Assembly: GCF_018991925.1 (NCBI RefSeq)
Contig: NW_024737068.1
Span: 554,235-618,234 of the forward strand
Length of the DNA: 64,000 bases
Source of the DNA: Homarus americanus
Taxonomy: Eukaryota > Arthropoda > Malacostraca > Decapoda > Nephropidae
Reading direction: 5' to 3'
The number at the start of each line of letters is the position of its first letter. The stretch's first letter is position 1. Below the pieces are notes generated by a model. That model was given only the letters and a program-made list of their open reading frames with translations. It was not told the DNA's origin and did not search any database. The position numbers were made by a program, and so were the translations under genes. Of the stretch, positions 46,291 through 57,157 are shown piece after piece.

Positions 46291-47057
46291 TTAATACTTC
46301 GACGATAGATATTTTTTTAGAGATGATTTAAAGGAAGGGAGCGTAGTCTTTGCTCGGATGGGTGGGGGTAAGTTGTTCCATACCTTCACACCATGATATT
46401 TTATGGAGGTCTGGGACTGAGAGGAATGCATGGAGGGTGGTCTTAGTAGCTCTGGGTGCCTTAAGTTGTATCTCTGATTATTCCGAAACTGGAAGTAATT
46501 ATTGTCAAGCAAGTGATTGATAGATTTGTAAACAAAGAGGGCACAGCAGTAAGTGTTAATATCCTCGAATTTTAAAAATTTCAATATAGCAAATTTTTCA
46601 TTTGTGTGATCTGTTTTTTCAAGTAGGTCATTGTCCGTACAACTCTCTTTTGTGCAGTAACCAGAGATTGTGTTTTTCAAGAGCCAGAGGCCCCCCATAG
46701 TGTGTGACAGTGTATCAGGTGTTGGTAAACAAGATCATGATAGATTTCTTTCATTGCTGTGAGAGTGAGTGACTGTCGAGTGTGATACATGATACCTCAC
46801 TGTTTATTGATTTTACTGTGAATGGCTTGTATGTGGTTTCTCCAGTTAAGTTTCTCATCAACAATAACTCCGAGGATTTTAGTATTTTGTTCGCGTTTGA
46901 GGACTATATTACCAAGGTACAGGGGGTTCAAGTCTGGAGGTAAGTTTTTTCTTCTGTGAAAGATCGTGTAGTGGGTTTTCTCAAGGTTTAAGGTCAGTTT
47001 ATTACGTATTACCCGGGTCCCGACTTTAGTTAATTCAGTGTTCATAGTTCTCATCAA
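46291..47057 (-). pseudogene. LINE-B reverse transcriptase thumb and C-terminal domain
   Basis: Two frames separated by a shift near 46750. The first (47057-46797) has KLTLNLEKTHYTIFH and KILGVIVDEKLNWRNHI, the segment that follows the catalytic block in LINE reverse transcriptases. The second (46698-46291) ends with KYHGVKVWNNLPPPIRAK and SFKSSLKKYL, the common C-terminus of jockey/CR1-like ORF2 proteins. The same sequence occurs on the plus strand at 52780-53322. Confidence 0.85.
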
Positions 47058-47972
47058 GGGAGGTCTGAGTTGCTTGCATAGAGATTACTATCGTCTGCAA
47101 ATAAGTTGTATTTTATGAGTGAGCTGGCGTGGACTATGTCGTTTATGTACAACAAAAACAGTACTGGACCGAGAATGGAACCTTGAGGGACTCCATACAA
47201 GATTGGCGAGGAGTCAGATTGGTGGTTATTATAACAGACATACTGCATCTTGCTGGACAGATATGAGGTAAACCAATTGTGGGACAGGCCCCTAACGCTG
47301 TAATGTTCAAGCTTTGAAAGGAAGATGGTATGGTCGACAGTATCGAAGGCTTTAGAGATGTCCAAGAATATATCGACTGTGAACTGACTGTCATCAAAGG
47401 AATTTAAATGTCATTAGTAAAGGATAGCAGAGCACTCTTAGTCGACCTTCTAGCTCTAAATCCAAACTGGGAGTCTGTAAAGATGTTATTGGCATTGCAG
47501 AAGGAATTTAGTTTACTGTATTACATGCTAGCTTTTCCAGTATCTTACTCAAGGCTGGGAGGACTGATATGGGGCGGTAGTTCTTGAAGAGACCTTTGTC
47601 CCCAGATTTTTTATATGCCGGGTGGACTTAAGCAATTTTCAGTTTATCAGGAAAGACACCACTAGTGAAGGAGGAGTTACAAATGTGGAGGAGAATAGGT
47701 AGTAATAAGTGGGCCACTTTTTTAATGATGCTCATTGGTATATTGTCTTCGCCTGCTGCTGCATCTTTGGACATTTTTATGATGGCCAGTAATTCATCTG
47801 CTGTGACAGGGGATAAGAATAGTTCATTTTGCTGTCTGTTTTGCTGGTAGGCTCTTAATTCCTCATGGTGATCAGGGATGCTCTCTGCAAGATTTTTGCC
47901 AGCATTAATAAAATATTCATTGAAGTGGTTGGCAATGAGGGAGGGTTCCGTTATAAATGAATCGTTTATCAT
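47054..47972 (-). pseudogene. LINE-B reverse transcriptase core
   Basis: The N-terminal part (47972-47628) has the FNEYFINAGKNLAESIP block and ends in GVFPDKLKIA. A frameshift and a stop follow near 47530-47630, where YRPISVLP is still readable. The core (47365-47054) retains DISKAFDTVDH, GVPQGSILGP and FADD with both catalytic aspartates. The enzyme copies element RNA at the nicked target (target-primed reverse transcription). The core is intact but the whole reading frame is broken several times. Confidence 0.88.
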
Positions 47973-48203
47973 AAGAGCTGAGTGGGGGGCCTAAGGCTGA
48001 GTGTTCTGTTCTGAATAGAATTTATGACATTCCAGGTTTTCTTACTGTCGCCTGATGCTGACTGGAGCTTGTTTGTATAATAGTTACGTCTGGCATTTCC
48101 AACTGCTTGTGTTACTCTATTTCTGATACTTCGGTAAGCATCACCGAAAGTTATGGGTCTTTTTGCAAATTTCCTTTGGAGTTTGTGTTTTTCTTTTATC
48201 ATT

Positions 48204-49691
48204 ATCTTAATTTCGTTTTGTGATATAGGGTTTGGAAATGGATACAGTTTTCACTGACTTAGTCTTGAGCGGGAAGCATTTATCAAAGCAAGCATGAAGA
48301 TGCTAGAGAAGTTACAGCTGTTCACGTTAGGGTTGTTGGAGGCATAGACAAGATCCCAGTTAGCATTCATTAGGTTGTTTTCAAAAAGGAGCATGTTGTC
48401 GGCGCAGTAGTCTCTGTATTGAATTGAGACTCTACTAGACCTTTCAGGTCTTGTGGCTGTTTTATACATGGCAAAAACTGGGAAGTGATCTGAGATATTG
48501 TTATAAATAATTCCACTTGCTAGGTTGTTAGGAGTGTTGCTAGTCCAGATATGATCTATGACAGAGGCAGAGGTGGTAGTTACTCTAGTGGGTTTGGTTA
48601 TAGTGTTGAAGAAGAGCTTAGAATGACAGGTAGCAAGAAGGTCTAATACTGAGGTGTCGGTTTCTGATTTTGATAGATCAAGGTTGAAATCTCCTGTGTT
48701 TTTTTTTCTTCATTTAATGGGCACCCCCTACATCCTTGTGTAAGGTGAAGCGCAGAAGCGTTTACAGCGCCCAACAGGGAAGCATGCTAAGTTCATGCTT
48801 GCCTTTATGTCTCATGAGTTACGGGCGTAGAAGCCTGAAGAGTCGAGGGCGTAGAAGCCTGAAGAGTCAATGGTTTGTGTCTAAGCAAGTTATTGGAAGC
48901 TCCAACAACTTGTCCCTGAATACGAATTCGCAACTTTCGACTTACAGCAGGTACCTACTTTGCTGCTAGGTGAACAGGGACCAAGGGGACTAGGAAGAGT
49001 GTCCAAACAACTTCCACCGGCCCGGGAATCGAACCCGTGACATCTTGCTTGCGAGGCAAGAACGGTACCGCTCTACCACCAGCTCCGCAATCTCCTGTGA
49101 TGTAGCAGTCTTTCCTCTCTGAACTTATGACAGAGATAAGCTCCGAAAATTTATCAAGAAAATTCCTTACATTAGTGTGGGGTCGTCTACTAGGATATTT
49201 CGTGTGTCGTTACGTAATTCAATGAAAACACTCTCCATGAACTCCTCCTGAACCTTTAAATCATCTCTTACAGAAGTGTTATACTTGATATCAACATATA
49301 GGGCGACACCACCACTGTGTCGTGACGTGTTGACGCAGTGTATATTATAATTAGGAATGTTATACAAATGGTCAATATCGTTAGTGAGTTTGGTCTCACA
49401 GAATCCAAGTACATCAAATTTGTGGGCAATAGAAGATAAACACTGATCTTTAGCAGCACCATAAGTAAAATTTCTCCCGGCTCAAAAATAACACATATTA
49501 ATTAAACCTAACGAGAAGGACAAAATTACAGGAAAACCTAAACAAACTTTGACTATGGACTGAACAAAAAAATGGCAGATGCAACCTAACCTAATGTGAA
49601 GAAAATGCTTGGGAACAGAAACAGGAACCAACCTACCAACTGAACGACGTCTAGAGAAATGCGATTGTGTGTAAGAGAGGGAGGTTGACAT
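48204..49691 (-). pseudogene. LINE-B endonuclease domain, split by a SINE
   Basis: Minus-strand APE-type endonuclease. The ORF N-terminus (49691-49482) ends in LINMCYF, after which a TGA stop lies where such proteins usually continue Asn-Ala-Arg. Next come DVLGFCETKL (catalytic Glu), GGVALYV, YITGD and then the SINE. After it FNLDLS resumes, completing the TGDFN motif, and finally ISDHFPVF (48500-48475) carries the catalytic Asp-His pair. At least one further frameshift (near 49170) is present. Endonuclease nicks target DNA to prime insertion. Confidence 0.85.
48699..49088 (-). mobile_element. tRNA-derived SINE, copy 3, inside LINE-B
   Basis: Same family as 5395 and 20570. The head at the right end keeps box B (GGTTCGATTCC) and a near-perfect box A (TGGTAGAGCGG). 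The anticodon arm CTTGC-CTCGCAA-GCAAG is a perfect 5-bp stem with a 7-base loop and an alanine-type CGC. The tail is the T run at 48699-48708. Perfect 11-bp target duplications AATCTCCTGTG lie at 48688-48698 and 49089-49099. The insertion falls inside the TGDFN codons of the LINE-B endonuclease, so LINE-B was already present. Confidence 0.93.
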
Positions 49692-50683
49692 CTATGCTTA
49701 GTAATTAATGTACATACGTCATTGATGATTAGGAGAGAGAGGAGAAGAAAATAAGAGGAGTTATGAGATGAGAGACAGTAGGTAGGTAGAGGTCAAGCGT
49801 TTGGCCTTAGTCTCTTGAGGATCGTCGGGGATGTGGGTAGAGTCAATGATGAGGTACGTGACGCTGTTAGTGATGGTAGTCCTCCCTTCCCTTCCCTTCC
49901 CTAGTCCACTGCCCCCCTTCCCCAATCCAGTTCAGTCCACCAATCCTGACTAGTGATACCCTGTCTCTCTTTATATTCTCGGTGTACTGGCGACAATTTG
50001 TTACTTCACCACCATCATACCCCGTCCTACCAACACCATTACCACATTCTGCACCACCATACCCCGTACTACCACACCACATTCTGCACCACCACCATAT
50101 ACCCCGCACTGCCACCACTATACCCTGTACTGCCCCGTACTACCACCACTATACCCCGTACTACCACCACACCAACACTACCACCACACCCAGCACTACC
50201 ACCACACCCAGCACTACCAGCACCACACTCAGCACTACCAGCACCACACTCAGCACTACCAGCACCACACTCAGCACTACCAGCACCACACTCAGCACTA
50301 CCAGCACCACACTCAGCACCAAGTAAGAGGACAGGTTATGGTTAGAGTGCGGGGGGGGGCTTGTCGTGCGTGGTCTTCCATGTTTTATGGAAACCATTTA
50401 AGTTGAGAGGCGTGTGAGTCCACGTGTTGCGTCTCGTAGCTGGGGAGGGTGGGGGAATATTGTGGGGAGGTGGGTCTACTGTACTGTCCTCTGTGTGAGT
50501 CAGGTGTAGGTATAATGAGCCCGGTGTAGGGAGTTCGGTGTAGGTGTAGTGTCACCACCTGAAGGTATAATGGGACATAACCTTCGCCTGTTCACCCATA
50601 GTTGTGTTTAGTACACTTTGTTGTGCTCGCTTGGTGTGTGTGTGTGTCGTCAAGCAACTAGCCCGCACCATTCACACTGTACA
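49692..50683. other. Intergenic with 21-bp tandem
   Basis: Unique sequence, with about six copies of the 21-bp unit ACTACCAGCACCACACTCAG(C) at 50205-50318 and looser CACCACCATACCCC repetition at 50005-50200. No gene recognised. An in-frame Ala-Leu-Pro-Ala-Pro-His-Ser repeat follows from the 21-bp period. Confidence 0.8.
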
Positions 50684-52737
50684 TAAGAAAATAAGGAGTC
50701 TGCAATAGGCCGGTTGGCCTGTGCATGGCAGCTCCTGTCGAGAGTTACTACCACTCTCTATCATCCATGAATCTATCTAGCCTCCTTTTGAAACTTTTCA
50801 GCATTCCAGCACTTACTACAAAGTTGCTAAGCTTGTTCCACTCGTCCACCACCCTATTTGTGAACCAGTTCCTTCCTATCTCCCTCCTAAACCTAAACTT
50901 ATCCAACTTAAATCCGTTGCTCCGAGTCCTATCCTGCTAGGATATTATAAGAACTTTATCTATATCCCCTTTATTGATTCCTTTCACCCACTTAAATATT
51001 TCTATCATGTCTCCCCGCACTCTTCGTCTTTCTAGGGAATGCAAGTTTAGTTTCTTTAACCTATCCTGATATGGAAGGTTTCTAAGTCCCGGAATCATTT
51101 TCGTCATTCTTCGCTGCACCGACTCTAGTGAAATGATATCCATTCTATAATAAGGGCACCAGAACTGAACCGCATAATCGAGGTGCGGCCTGACTAGCGC
51201 AAGATATAGTTGCAATAAGACCTCTGCACTCTTGTTACTTACACTTCTAGATATAAAACCCAATACTCTGTTTGCCTTATTTCGAACATTAACGCACTGT
51301 TTTCTAGGCCGTAGGTCCGGGCTTACCAGTACCCCTAGGTCTCTTTCACAAGTCGACTTCTCTAGGTTGATGTTGTTAAGGCTGTATACATTGACAGTAT
51401 TTGTTCTTCCAGTATTAAGTACGCTGCACTTGCTGGTGTTGAATTTCATTTGCCATTTTTCAGACCACCCCTGCAGTTTATTTAGATCCTCCTGTAGTGC
51501 ATTTGCATCCTGCTTATGTCACTGCTGATCCCAGTATCTAGATCGTTTATGTAGATTATGAACAAGAGTGGGCCTAGTACTGACCCCTGGGGAACCCCAC
51601 TGGTTACACGGCCCCACTCAGATTTAACACCATCTATGCTGAACCTCTGCGTTCTATCGGTGAGCCATGATTTTATCAAATTTAAAACTTTCCCCTCGAT
51701 ACCATGAGCCGTAATTTATCTCAGAAGCCTCTGATGCGGTACTCTGTCAAATGCTTTGCTAAAGTCTAAGTAAATAACATTGTAATTTTCGTTATTATCT
51801 ACTACCTCGAAAACTTGCCTAAAAAAACGTCAGCAGATTTGTTAGACAAGATTTTCCCTTTGTAAACCAATGTTGAGAGTCGTAGATTAATTTGCTTTTC
51901 TCTAAATGTGATCGGATGCTGTCTGCTATAATTGATTCAAGAAATTTCCCCACTACTGACGTCAAACTGATCGGCCGGTAATTTGACGCTGATGCTCTGT
52001 CTCCCTTTTTGAATATGGGTACTACATTTGCCTGTTTCCACAAGTCTGGCACAACTCCAGTGTCTAATGATTTTGTAAATAAATTTACGAGGGGTCCGCT
52101 AATCTGTTCCCTACACTCTTTCAAGACTCGAGGAAAAATTTCATCTGGCCCTGGGGATTTTGTCTTCTTTAGTTTATTTATCGTCTTAAGAACATGCTCT
52201 TTTCTGATAGTGATACTCTTTAATTTCTCTTCTTCCTTTCCCCTATATATCAGTTCCACCTCTGGAATTTCCTTGCGAATTTCTTCTGTGAAAACTGATA
52301 AGAAATAGCTGTTCAATGCTTTGCTTATTTCTTCACTGTCATTTATCACTTCCCCCCTCCCTGACTTTAAAGGCCCAACTTTGTCCTTGACCTTTGTTCT
52401 ATATACCTGGAAAAATCCCTTGGGATTCGCCTTGGGATTCTCTTGCTATTCTGATTTCATAGTCTCTCTTTGCTTTCCTTACATTTTTTTAACATTCCTA
52501 GATAGTTCATTATACCTATTTCTGAGCTGCTCCTCCCCTCCCTTTAATTTCTTATAAATTCCTTTCTTTATTCCTATGTCATGTTTAAGATTTCTGGTCA
52601 TCCACCTTGGCTCATTCTTATTTGACCTAATTTTTCTGTATGGTATATTTTGTTCTTGTGCTTTATGTAGTATACTAGTGAATATATTATAGTCATGATC
52701 AAATGTTGTGTCATCTATGACCTCACACGACAAGCTC
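50684..52737 (-). mobile_element. LINE-C copy 1, 5' truncated CR1/jockey-like
   Basis: Minus-strand element with most of the reverse transcriptase and the complete 3' end. The 3' end (left) reads, on the minus strand, AATAGG...CAGACTCCTTATTTTCTTATG. The other copy at 59484 shows a repeated TTCTTATG tail, typical of CR1-like elements with short tandem tails. The endonuclease is missing. At its 5' end it meets LINE-B copy 2 in the opposite orientation after about 40 bp of unassigned sequence. Confidence 0.85.
50725..52733 (-). pseudogene. LINE-C reverse transcriptase, FADD box deleted
   Basis: From right to left on the minus strand: pre-RT linker (52733-52479, with PYRKIRSNKNEPRWM); RT N-terminal part (52349-51819, with KSPGPDEIFPRVLK and NYRPISLTS); YLDFSKAFDRVPH near 51780-51720 in a shifted frame; and [20 protein letters not shown] near 51600. 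The expected FADD segment after SSDIS is missing: SSDIS is followed directly by sequence that should come about 50 bp later. The C-terminal part (51449-50937) has CERDLGVLV, RPHLDYAVQFW and LNLHSLERRRVRGDM. The tail WFTNRVVDEWNKLS (50890-50840) completes it. Deletion of the catalytic block plus frameshifts make it inactive. Confidence 0.85.
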
Positions 52738-52776
52738 TAGTTTACAGCACCTTCCTCGCTCATATCATAGTTATCA

Positions 52777-53835
52777 CATTAAACACCACATACAAGCCAT
52801 TCACAGTAAAGTCAATAAACAGTGCGGTATCATGTATCACACTCGACAGTCACTCACTCTCACAACATTGAAAGAAATCTATCATGATCTTGTTTACCAA
52901 CACCTGACACACTGTCACACACTATGGGGGGCCTCTGGCTCTTAAAAAACACAATCACGGGTTACTGCCAAAAGAGAGTTGTGCGGACAATGACCTACTT
53001 GAAAAAACAGATCACACAAACGAAAAATTTGCTGAATTGAAAATGTTAAAATTCGAAGATATTAACACCTACTGCTGTGCCCTCTTTGTTTACAAATCTA
53101 TCAATCACTTGCTTGACAATAATTATTTCCAGTTCTGGAATAATCAGAGATACAACTTGCAGAGCTACTAAGACCACCCCCCATGCGCTCCTCTCGGTCC
53201 CAGACCTCCATAAAATATCACGGTGTGAATGTGTGGAACAACTTACCCCCACCCATCCGAGCAAAGACTACGCTCCCCTTCTTTAAATCATCTCTTAAAA
53301 AATATCTATTGTCTAAGTATTAATATTTCTTGTAACACTTACTATATTTACAGTACCTGCTTTTATTGTACCATCAAAACCTTTTTATCGGAAATTATCA
53401 TGTAATTAGACAAGAAATTTCCATTGCAATAAATATACAGTGTATTTGCCAACTAGACATAATCCTGGCAGCTCTGTCCTCTTGCTCAACCATAATACTG
53501 TGCAACCCATGTTGTACTGCTTCCCCATTATACTTATGTTTTTCAATTCCACTGTAATTTATGTATATATTTATAATATAAATAAAAAATAATAAATGAA
53601 TAAAATATATAAATATTGAAGTGATAACAGTGGTAACATTATGAGATGTTCTTATTACCACCATGCTATTGTACTATTCCAGATGATACTTCCTTGAGAT
53701 AAATGTATAGTATATATCAGGTGCCTCAAAGAGAGCTCAGGTTTTCAACTGGCTCAGCCATGTTAATATTGTTATTATTATCCACCCCATATCTGTGTTT
53801 TTCTGGCTAAATAAAATGTTTCAATTCAATTCAAC
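52777..53835 (+). mobile_element. LINE-B copy 2, 3' half
   Basis: Plus-strand copy of the LINE-B C-terminal domain (from CACATACAAGCCATTCACAG) and 3' UTR. It ends in AATAAAATGTTTCAATTCAA, a short CAATT-type tail. It has neither the ME-1 nor the 677-bp element found in copy 1, and so shows what the uninterrupted 3' UTR looks like. At 53436-53444 it carries TACAGTGTA at the position of the 677-bp insertion in copy 1. The coding remnants (52920-53322, KYHGVNVWNNLPPPIRAKT) contain frameshifts, including lost bases near 53160. Confidence 0.88.
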
Positions 53836-54304
53836 TCTCTTGCCTCACCTGTGCCACTCATCCCACTCACACTTGGCCACACCTCCACACGCACCCCTCA
53901 CACGCCATCGTTCTCCTCACTCCCACCGAACACACACACACACACACACTAAGGGATTCTGAGTTACCGTCCGCCTCGTCATTTGTTTTGTCACTCCTAG
54001 TTACTTGCCCTCGGTGCGTTTAGAGGAAATTTGTGTTGTTGCTAGAGGGTGACGAGTTTCCTGGAGTTAAGTGTGTGTGTAGATAAGCGAGCTGCTACTG
54101 CTGCTGGCCGACGTCCCTGGGGGGTACACAACAGCCAGGGACCCCGCCCATCATGATAATGGCAGTGGCCTCGTATTGTTGTGTGGCGGCGCTGAGGACT
54201 ACAGTGTCACAGTACAACTACCTCCCCTCCCTCACTCTCTCCCCACCCTCTCCCTCTCCTTCCCCTCTCTCCCCCTCCCCTCCACATCAGTTTATATTCG
54301 TTGG
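53836..54304. other. Intergenic unique sequence
   Basis: (CA)n at 53931-53949. Otherwise unique, becoming C/T-rich at 54220-54290. No recognised gene. Confidence 0.75.
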
Positions 54305-54453
54305 ATCACCTGAAGAATCACCACCCAGGCTTACTTCACCTAAAGTTTAACCACCCTAACGCTATCCTATCCTATAACCCATAATACCCAAATAGCTCTA
54401 GGATGGTTAATCTTGAGGTGAAATAAGCTGGGGTGGATATTCTTCAGATGAGA
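54305..54453. mobile_element. Foldback MITE-like element
   Basis: The left arm TCACCTGAAGAATCACCACC continues TTACTTCACCTAAAGTTTAACC. The right arm, reverse-complemented, reads TCATCTGAAGAATATCCACC and then TTATTTCACCTCAAGATTAACC. Arms of about 53 bp are roughly 80-85 percent matched, with a loop of about 43 bp rich in CTATCCTAT. It is related to the elements at 30962-31107 and 9457-11586. Confidence 0.75.
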
Positions 54454-55164
54454 CTTTTTTTTTAATTAGCTTTGCTATAGGACTAATTGCTACAAGGTGC
54501 TTGATTCTGGCAGTAGTTTAGTGGCACTCAAACGTGTCCAACACCCGGGCACTGACCGTCCCAGGCATTCACCCAGTTATTTAGCGCCAGCTGTGTCAAA
54601 ACTTGTGCCTGGGTGATGGAGGAGAATTGTATGTAATTATTAGACAGAACACTTGTGCTGTCTTCTACACTCATAATGACAGCCTGGGAAACGACCACCA
54701 GGCCGCCCTCCTCGCCTTACCTCACCTTCATATTACTGTAATTATTAATCCAACTTCACCTAACCCTACCTCACTTCACCTCACTTCACCTTCCTTCATT
54801 TAACTACCTACCTCACCTCTCTTCACTTCACCTTACCTAACTTCACCTCACTTCACTTCACCTTCCTTCATATTAATTGCTTACCTAACCTTACCTCGCC
54901 TCACTTCACCTTTCTTTATATTAATTACCTACCTAACCACTCTTCACCTCCTTTCATATTAATTACTTACCTAACCTAACCGTGGTAATAGTCTCGTTAA
55001 ACCATACAGAGGACTCCCGCGTTGTACTTCAAGAGTGGGGGCTACTGCCCCCCCCCTCGCCTCTCACCTCACCTTCAGGGAAACTTGTTGCGCTTTCGTG
55101 TAGCTCTTGGTGTTATGTTTATTACTCTCTCTCTCTCTCTCTCTCTCTCTCAACAGCAACAATA
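54454..55164. other. Intergenic with CTTCACC repetition and (CT)n
   Basis: 54745-54985 is loosely repeated CACCTCACTTCACCTTCCTT and ATTAATTACCTACCTAACC. 55120-55152 is (CT)n. No gene recognised. Confidence 0.78.
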
Positions 55165-55200
55165 ACATTAAAACAGTTTATTTAGCCAGAGAGAAAAAAT
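55165..55200 (-). mobile_element. Short LINE-B 3'-end fragment
   Basis: AACAGTTTATTTAGCCAGAG matches the LINE-B terminus in reverse orientation, for about 35 bp only. Further along, GAGTTATTGACATTGTCTGT resembles the sequence after the 20272 fragment, suggesting that both belong to one variant whose body is not LINE-B as seen at 44-49 kb. Confidence 0.5.
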
Positions 55201-57097
55201 ACACACCGAACCATAGCCAAGAGTTATTGACATTGTCTGTGAGTGTTTCAAGGAGGTGCGACTATAGCTCTCCTGAAGGCACCGTCAGGAGTAAATACTG
55301 TAACGCACATGTATTATTGACAGCTTCACCCGGGTTTGGTCTTGACAGTGTACAGCAGAGAGAGAGAATATTGGAACCTTTTATCAACAGTCTGTTTGGT
55401 CCGAGTGTTAAGACGTGCGCTTCTTAACAGGTTGGGCCACGATGTTGTGTAATCAAGTGTGTGTGTTTGTCACTTGTAGGTAAATCACTTATAGTTGTGT
55501 TTTTTTCTTCCATGGGAGGTGAGGATAATAGGTTGTTGTTGTTGTTTGTCAGGGTAGGTAGAGGTTGTTGTGGTAGGATGGTGTGGTTGTTGTCCTTTTT
55601 CTTGATTCTGGTGGTTGTAGGTGGAGGTGAGGGAAGGAGGCAGGGAGTTCATGGGTCCTTTGCAGTGCAGTATATGACAGTGCAATGCAGTGCAATTATC
55701 GGTGTACCAGTGAGTGACTGTGTGTGTGTGTGTGTGTGTAGGGGGGGGGAGGTCTGTGATACCCGCCCACTCGTACGTATCCCCGATCTTACACACACAC
55801 ACCGTCACCACCAACAGCAACAATATCGCTGCTTTACCAAACGTTTGTTGGTAGCGCAGGGAAAACATCCTACCACACACCTCTGTACCGTCGACCTCCA
55901 CCACGCGCGTACACACACACACCTTCAACACACGTGGCTCGCTCTCCATTGAACGTTCAGACACAAAATTAGGTTCTCATGTATTGTATTGTCTGTCATT
56001 AAATAGTGTCGGTAAAGACGAGTAGGAACCTGGCCTGAGTGTTGAACCAGGACAGAGGTGAACATTGGATTGAGATGATTCACATGAGAGGAGGCTTAGG
56101 TAAGACGGCCGAGACTCCAGCAAAATGTGGGGTGGGGGACGTTTGTCAGATGTACGATGCTGAGACACATTGAGATAGGGCTCCCCTCCCCTCTCACCCC
56201 CCTCTCTAAGATGCCGGGTGGCAGGGCTGGGGGCGGGGTATAGCAAGGCCTGGGTGCACTGCTGGGTGGCGGGTGTGACAGCCAGTTTTCCTGGTGTGCC
56301 ACACAAGAGACAGCAGATAAGGGTGTGTGGTGGTGATAAGAGTTGCGGCACTGCCAGGCCAGCCTGTGTCTGTGGCTCGTCTGGCGGCACTCACACACTC
56401 TCAGCCTCCCGCCCTGCCTGCCGCCCACCCTCCCTCCCCGACCTTGTAATTGAGGTTTTTAACGTGTGCGAACCTCAAGTGAGGAAGGCGACTTTTATAA
56501 TCATGCTTGCTCTTGACTTTTCTTGTTGACGGCCACGTGGAGTTGTGGTAATACATAACCCGTCCAAGGAGTTGACTGGATAAACAAGGCCCAAATTGAA
56601 GTGTGTGATGACCGCGGGCATAAGGCCCTCAATACACAAAGGATGTATGGCAGCTCACCGAGTGATACCAGGTTTCCCTATACTCTCGTATCTTTAACCT
56701 TATCCTGCTATAACTTATAATAAGATCCACTCGAGGTTGTTTATGAGGCAGAGAAAGGCTTGGTGTAATTGTAGTGTACAATAATTTATGTTGGGCAACT
56801 CTAGGAAGAAACGTTTGGGTGTGGGGAGGCAGTCGTCGCAACAGCGGCGCACGACGTCACCCAGGCAGTGTGCAGTGTTGCACGAGGTACGAGGCTAATC
56901 CCTCCTTCCTCAGCCAGCCTCCTCGCCCCCTCACTCCCCTCCTTGGTCCCCTCACTTCCCTCCTCTTTCTCCTCCACATACCCCTCTTTCTCCCTCTCTC
57001 CTTCATTGCCATCCCCCTTGTCTTCCTCCTGTTTACTTGTACCATTATAACCGTTTGTCTCCTCCACCTAACCGGTACTGTCAACAACTACACAATA
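55201..57097. other. Intergenic unique sequence
   Basis: Short (GT)n at 55720-55740 followed by a G run; CACAC tracts at 55791-55803 and 55911-55922. 56900-57020 is a C/T-rich tract. Otherwise unique DNA with no recognised coding. Confidence 0.7.
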
Positions 57098-57157
57098 ATG
57101 GGCGAGGAACACGAGGCCTTCCTCAAGTGCACCAAATTATACATTATAGAGAGAGAA
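57098..57157 (+). CDS. Candidate 20-codon first coding exon
   Basis: ATG in strong context (ATAATGG: A at -3, G at +4) opens a 20-codon frame beginning MGEEHEAFLKC and ending IIERE, directly followed by GTAAGAGT (57158), a good splice donor in phase 0. The amino acids are varied and charged, unlike the surrounding C-rich low-complexity frames. Nothing identifies the protein, and one short exon-like pattern can arise by chance. Confidence 0.22.

Larger units (their letters stand above)
44060..49691 (-). mobile_element. LINE-B copy 1, near full length ORF2, interrupted by three insertions
   Basis: Minus-strand non-LTR retrotransposon. From 5' (right) to 3' (left): ORF2 N-terminus (49691), APE endonuclease, reverse transcriptase, C-terminal domain ending at 46291, then a 3' UTR that is broken up. 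The 3' end at 44060 reads, on the minus strand, GGCTAAATATAATGTTTCAA. The second copy shows a CAATTCAATTC tail. Insertions are ME-1 (44415-45367), a 677-bp DNA element (45500-46176) and a SINE (48699-49088). Removing them leaves about 3.6 kb. Several frameshifts and an in-frame stop near 49485 show it is dead. It is jockey/CR1-like in architecture, with no RNase H seen. Confidence 0.88.

Noticed and set aside
46797..47397. LINE-B reverse transcriptase as a functional gene
   Set aside because: The catalytic core is open, but the ORF has multiple frameshifts and stops on both sides and is split by a SINE in the endonuclease.
50725..50940. Frame beginning MAAPVESYYHS at 50725 (plus) and again at 59426 (minus)
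   Set aside because: It is antisense to the conserved C-terminus and 3' UTR of LINE-C in both places, so it recurs because the LINE recurs.
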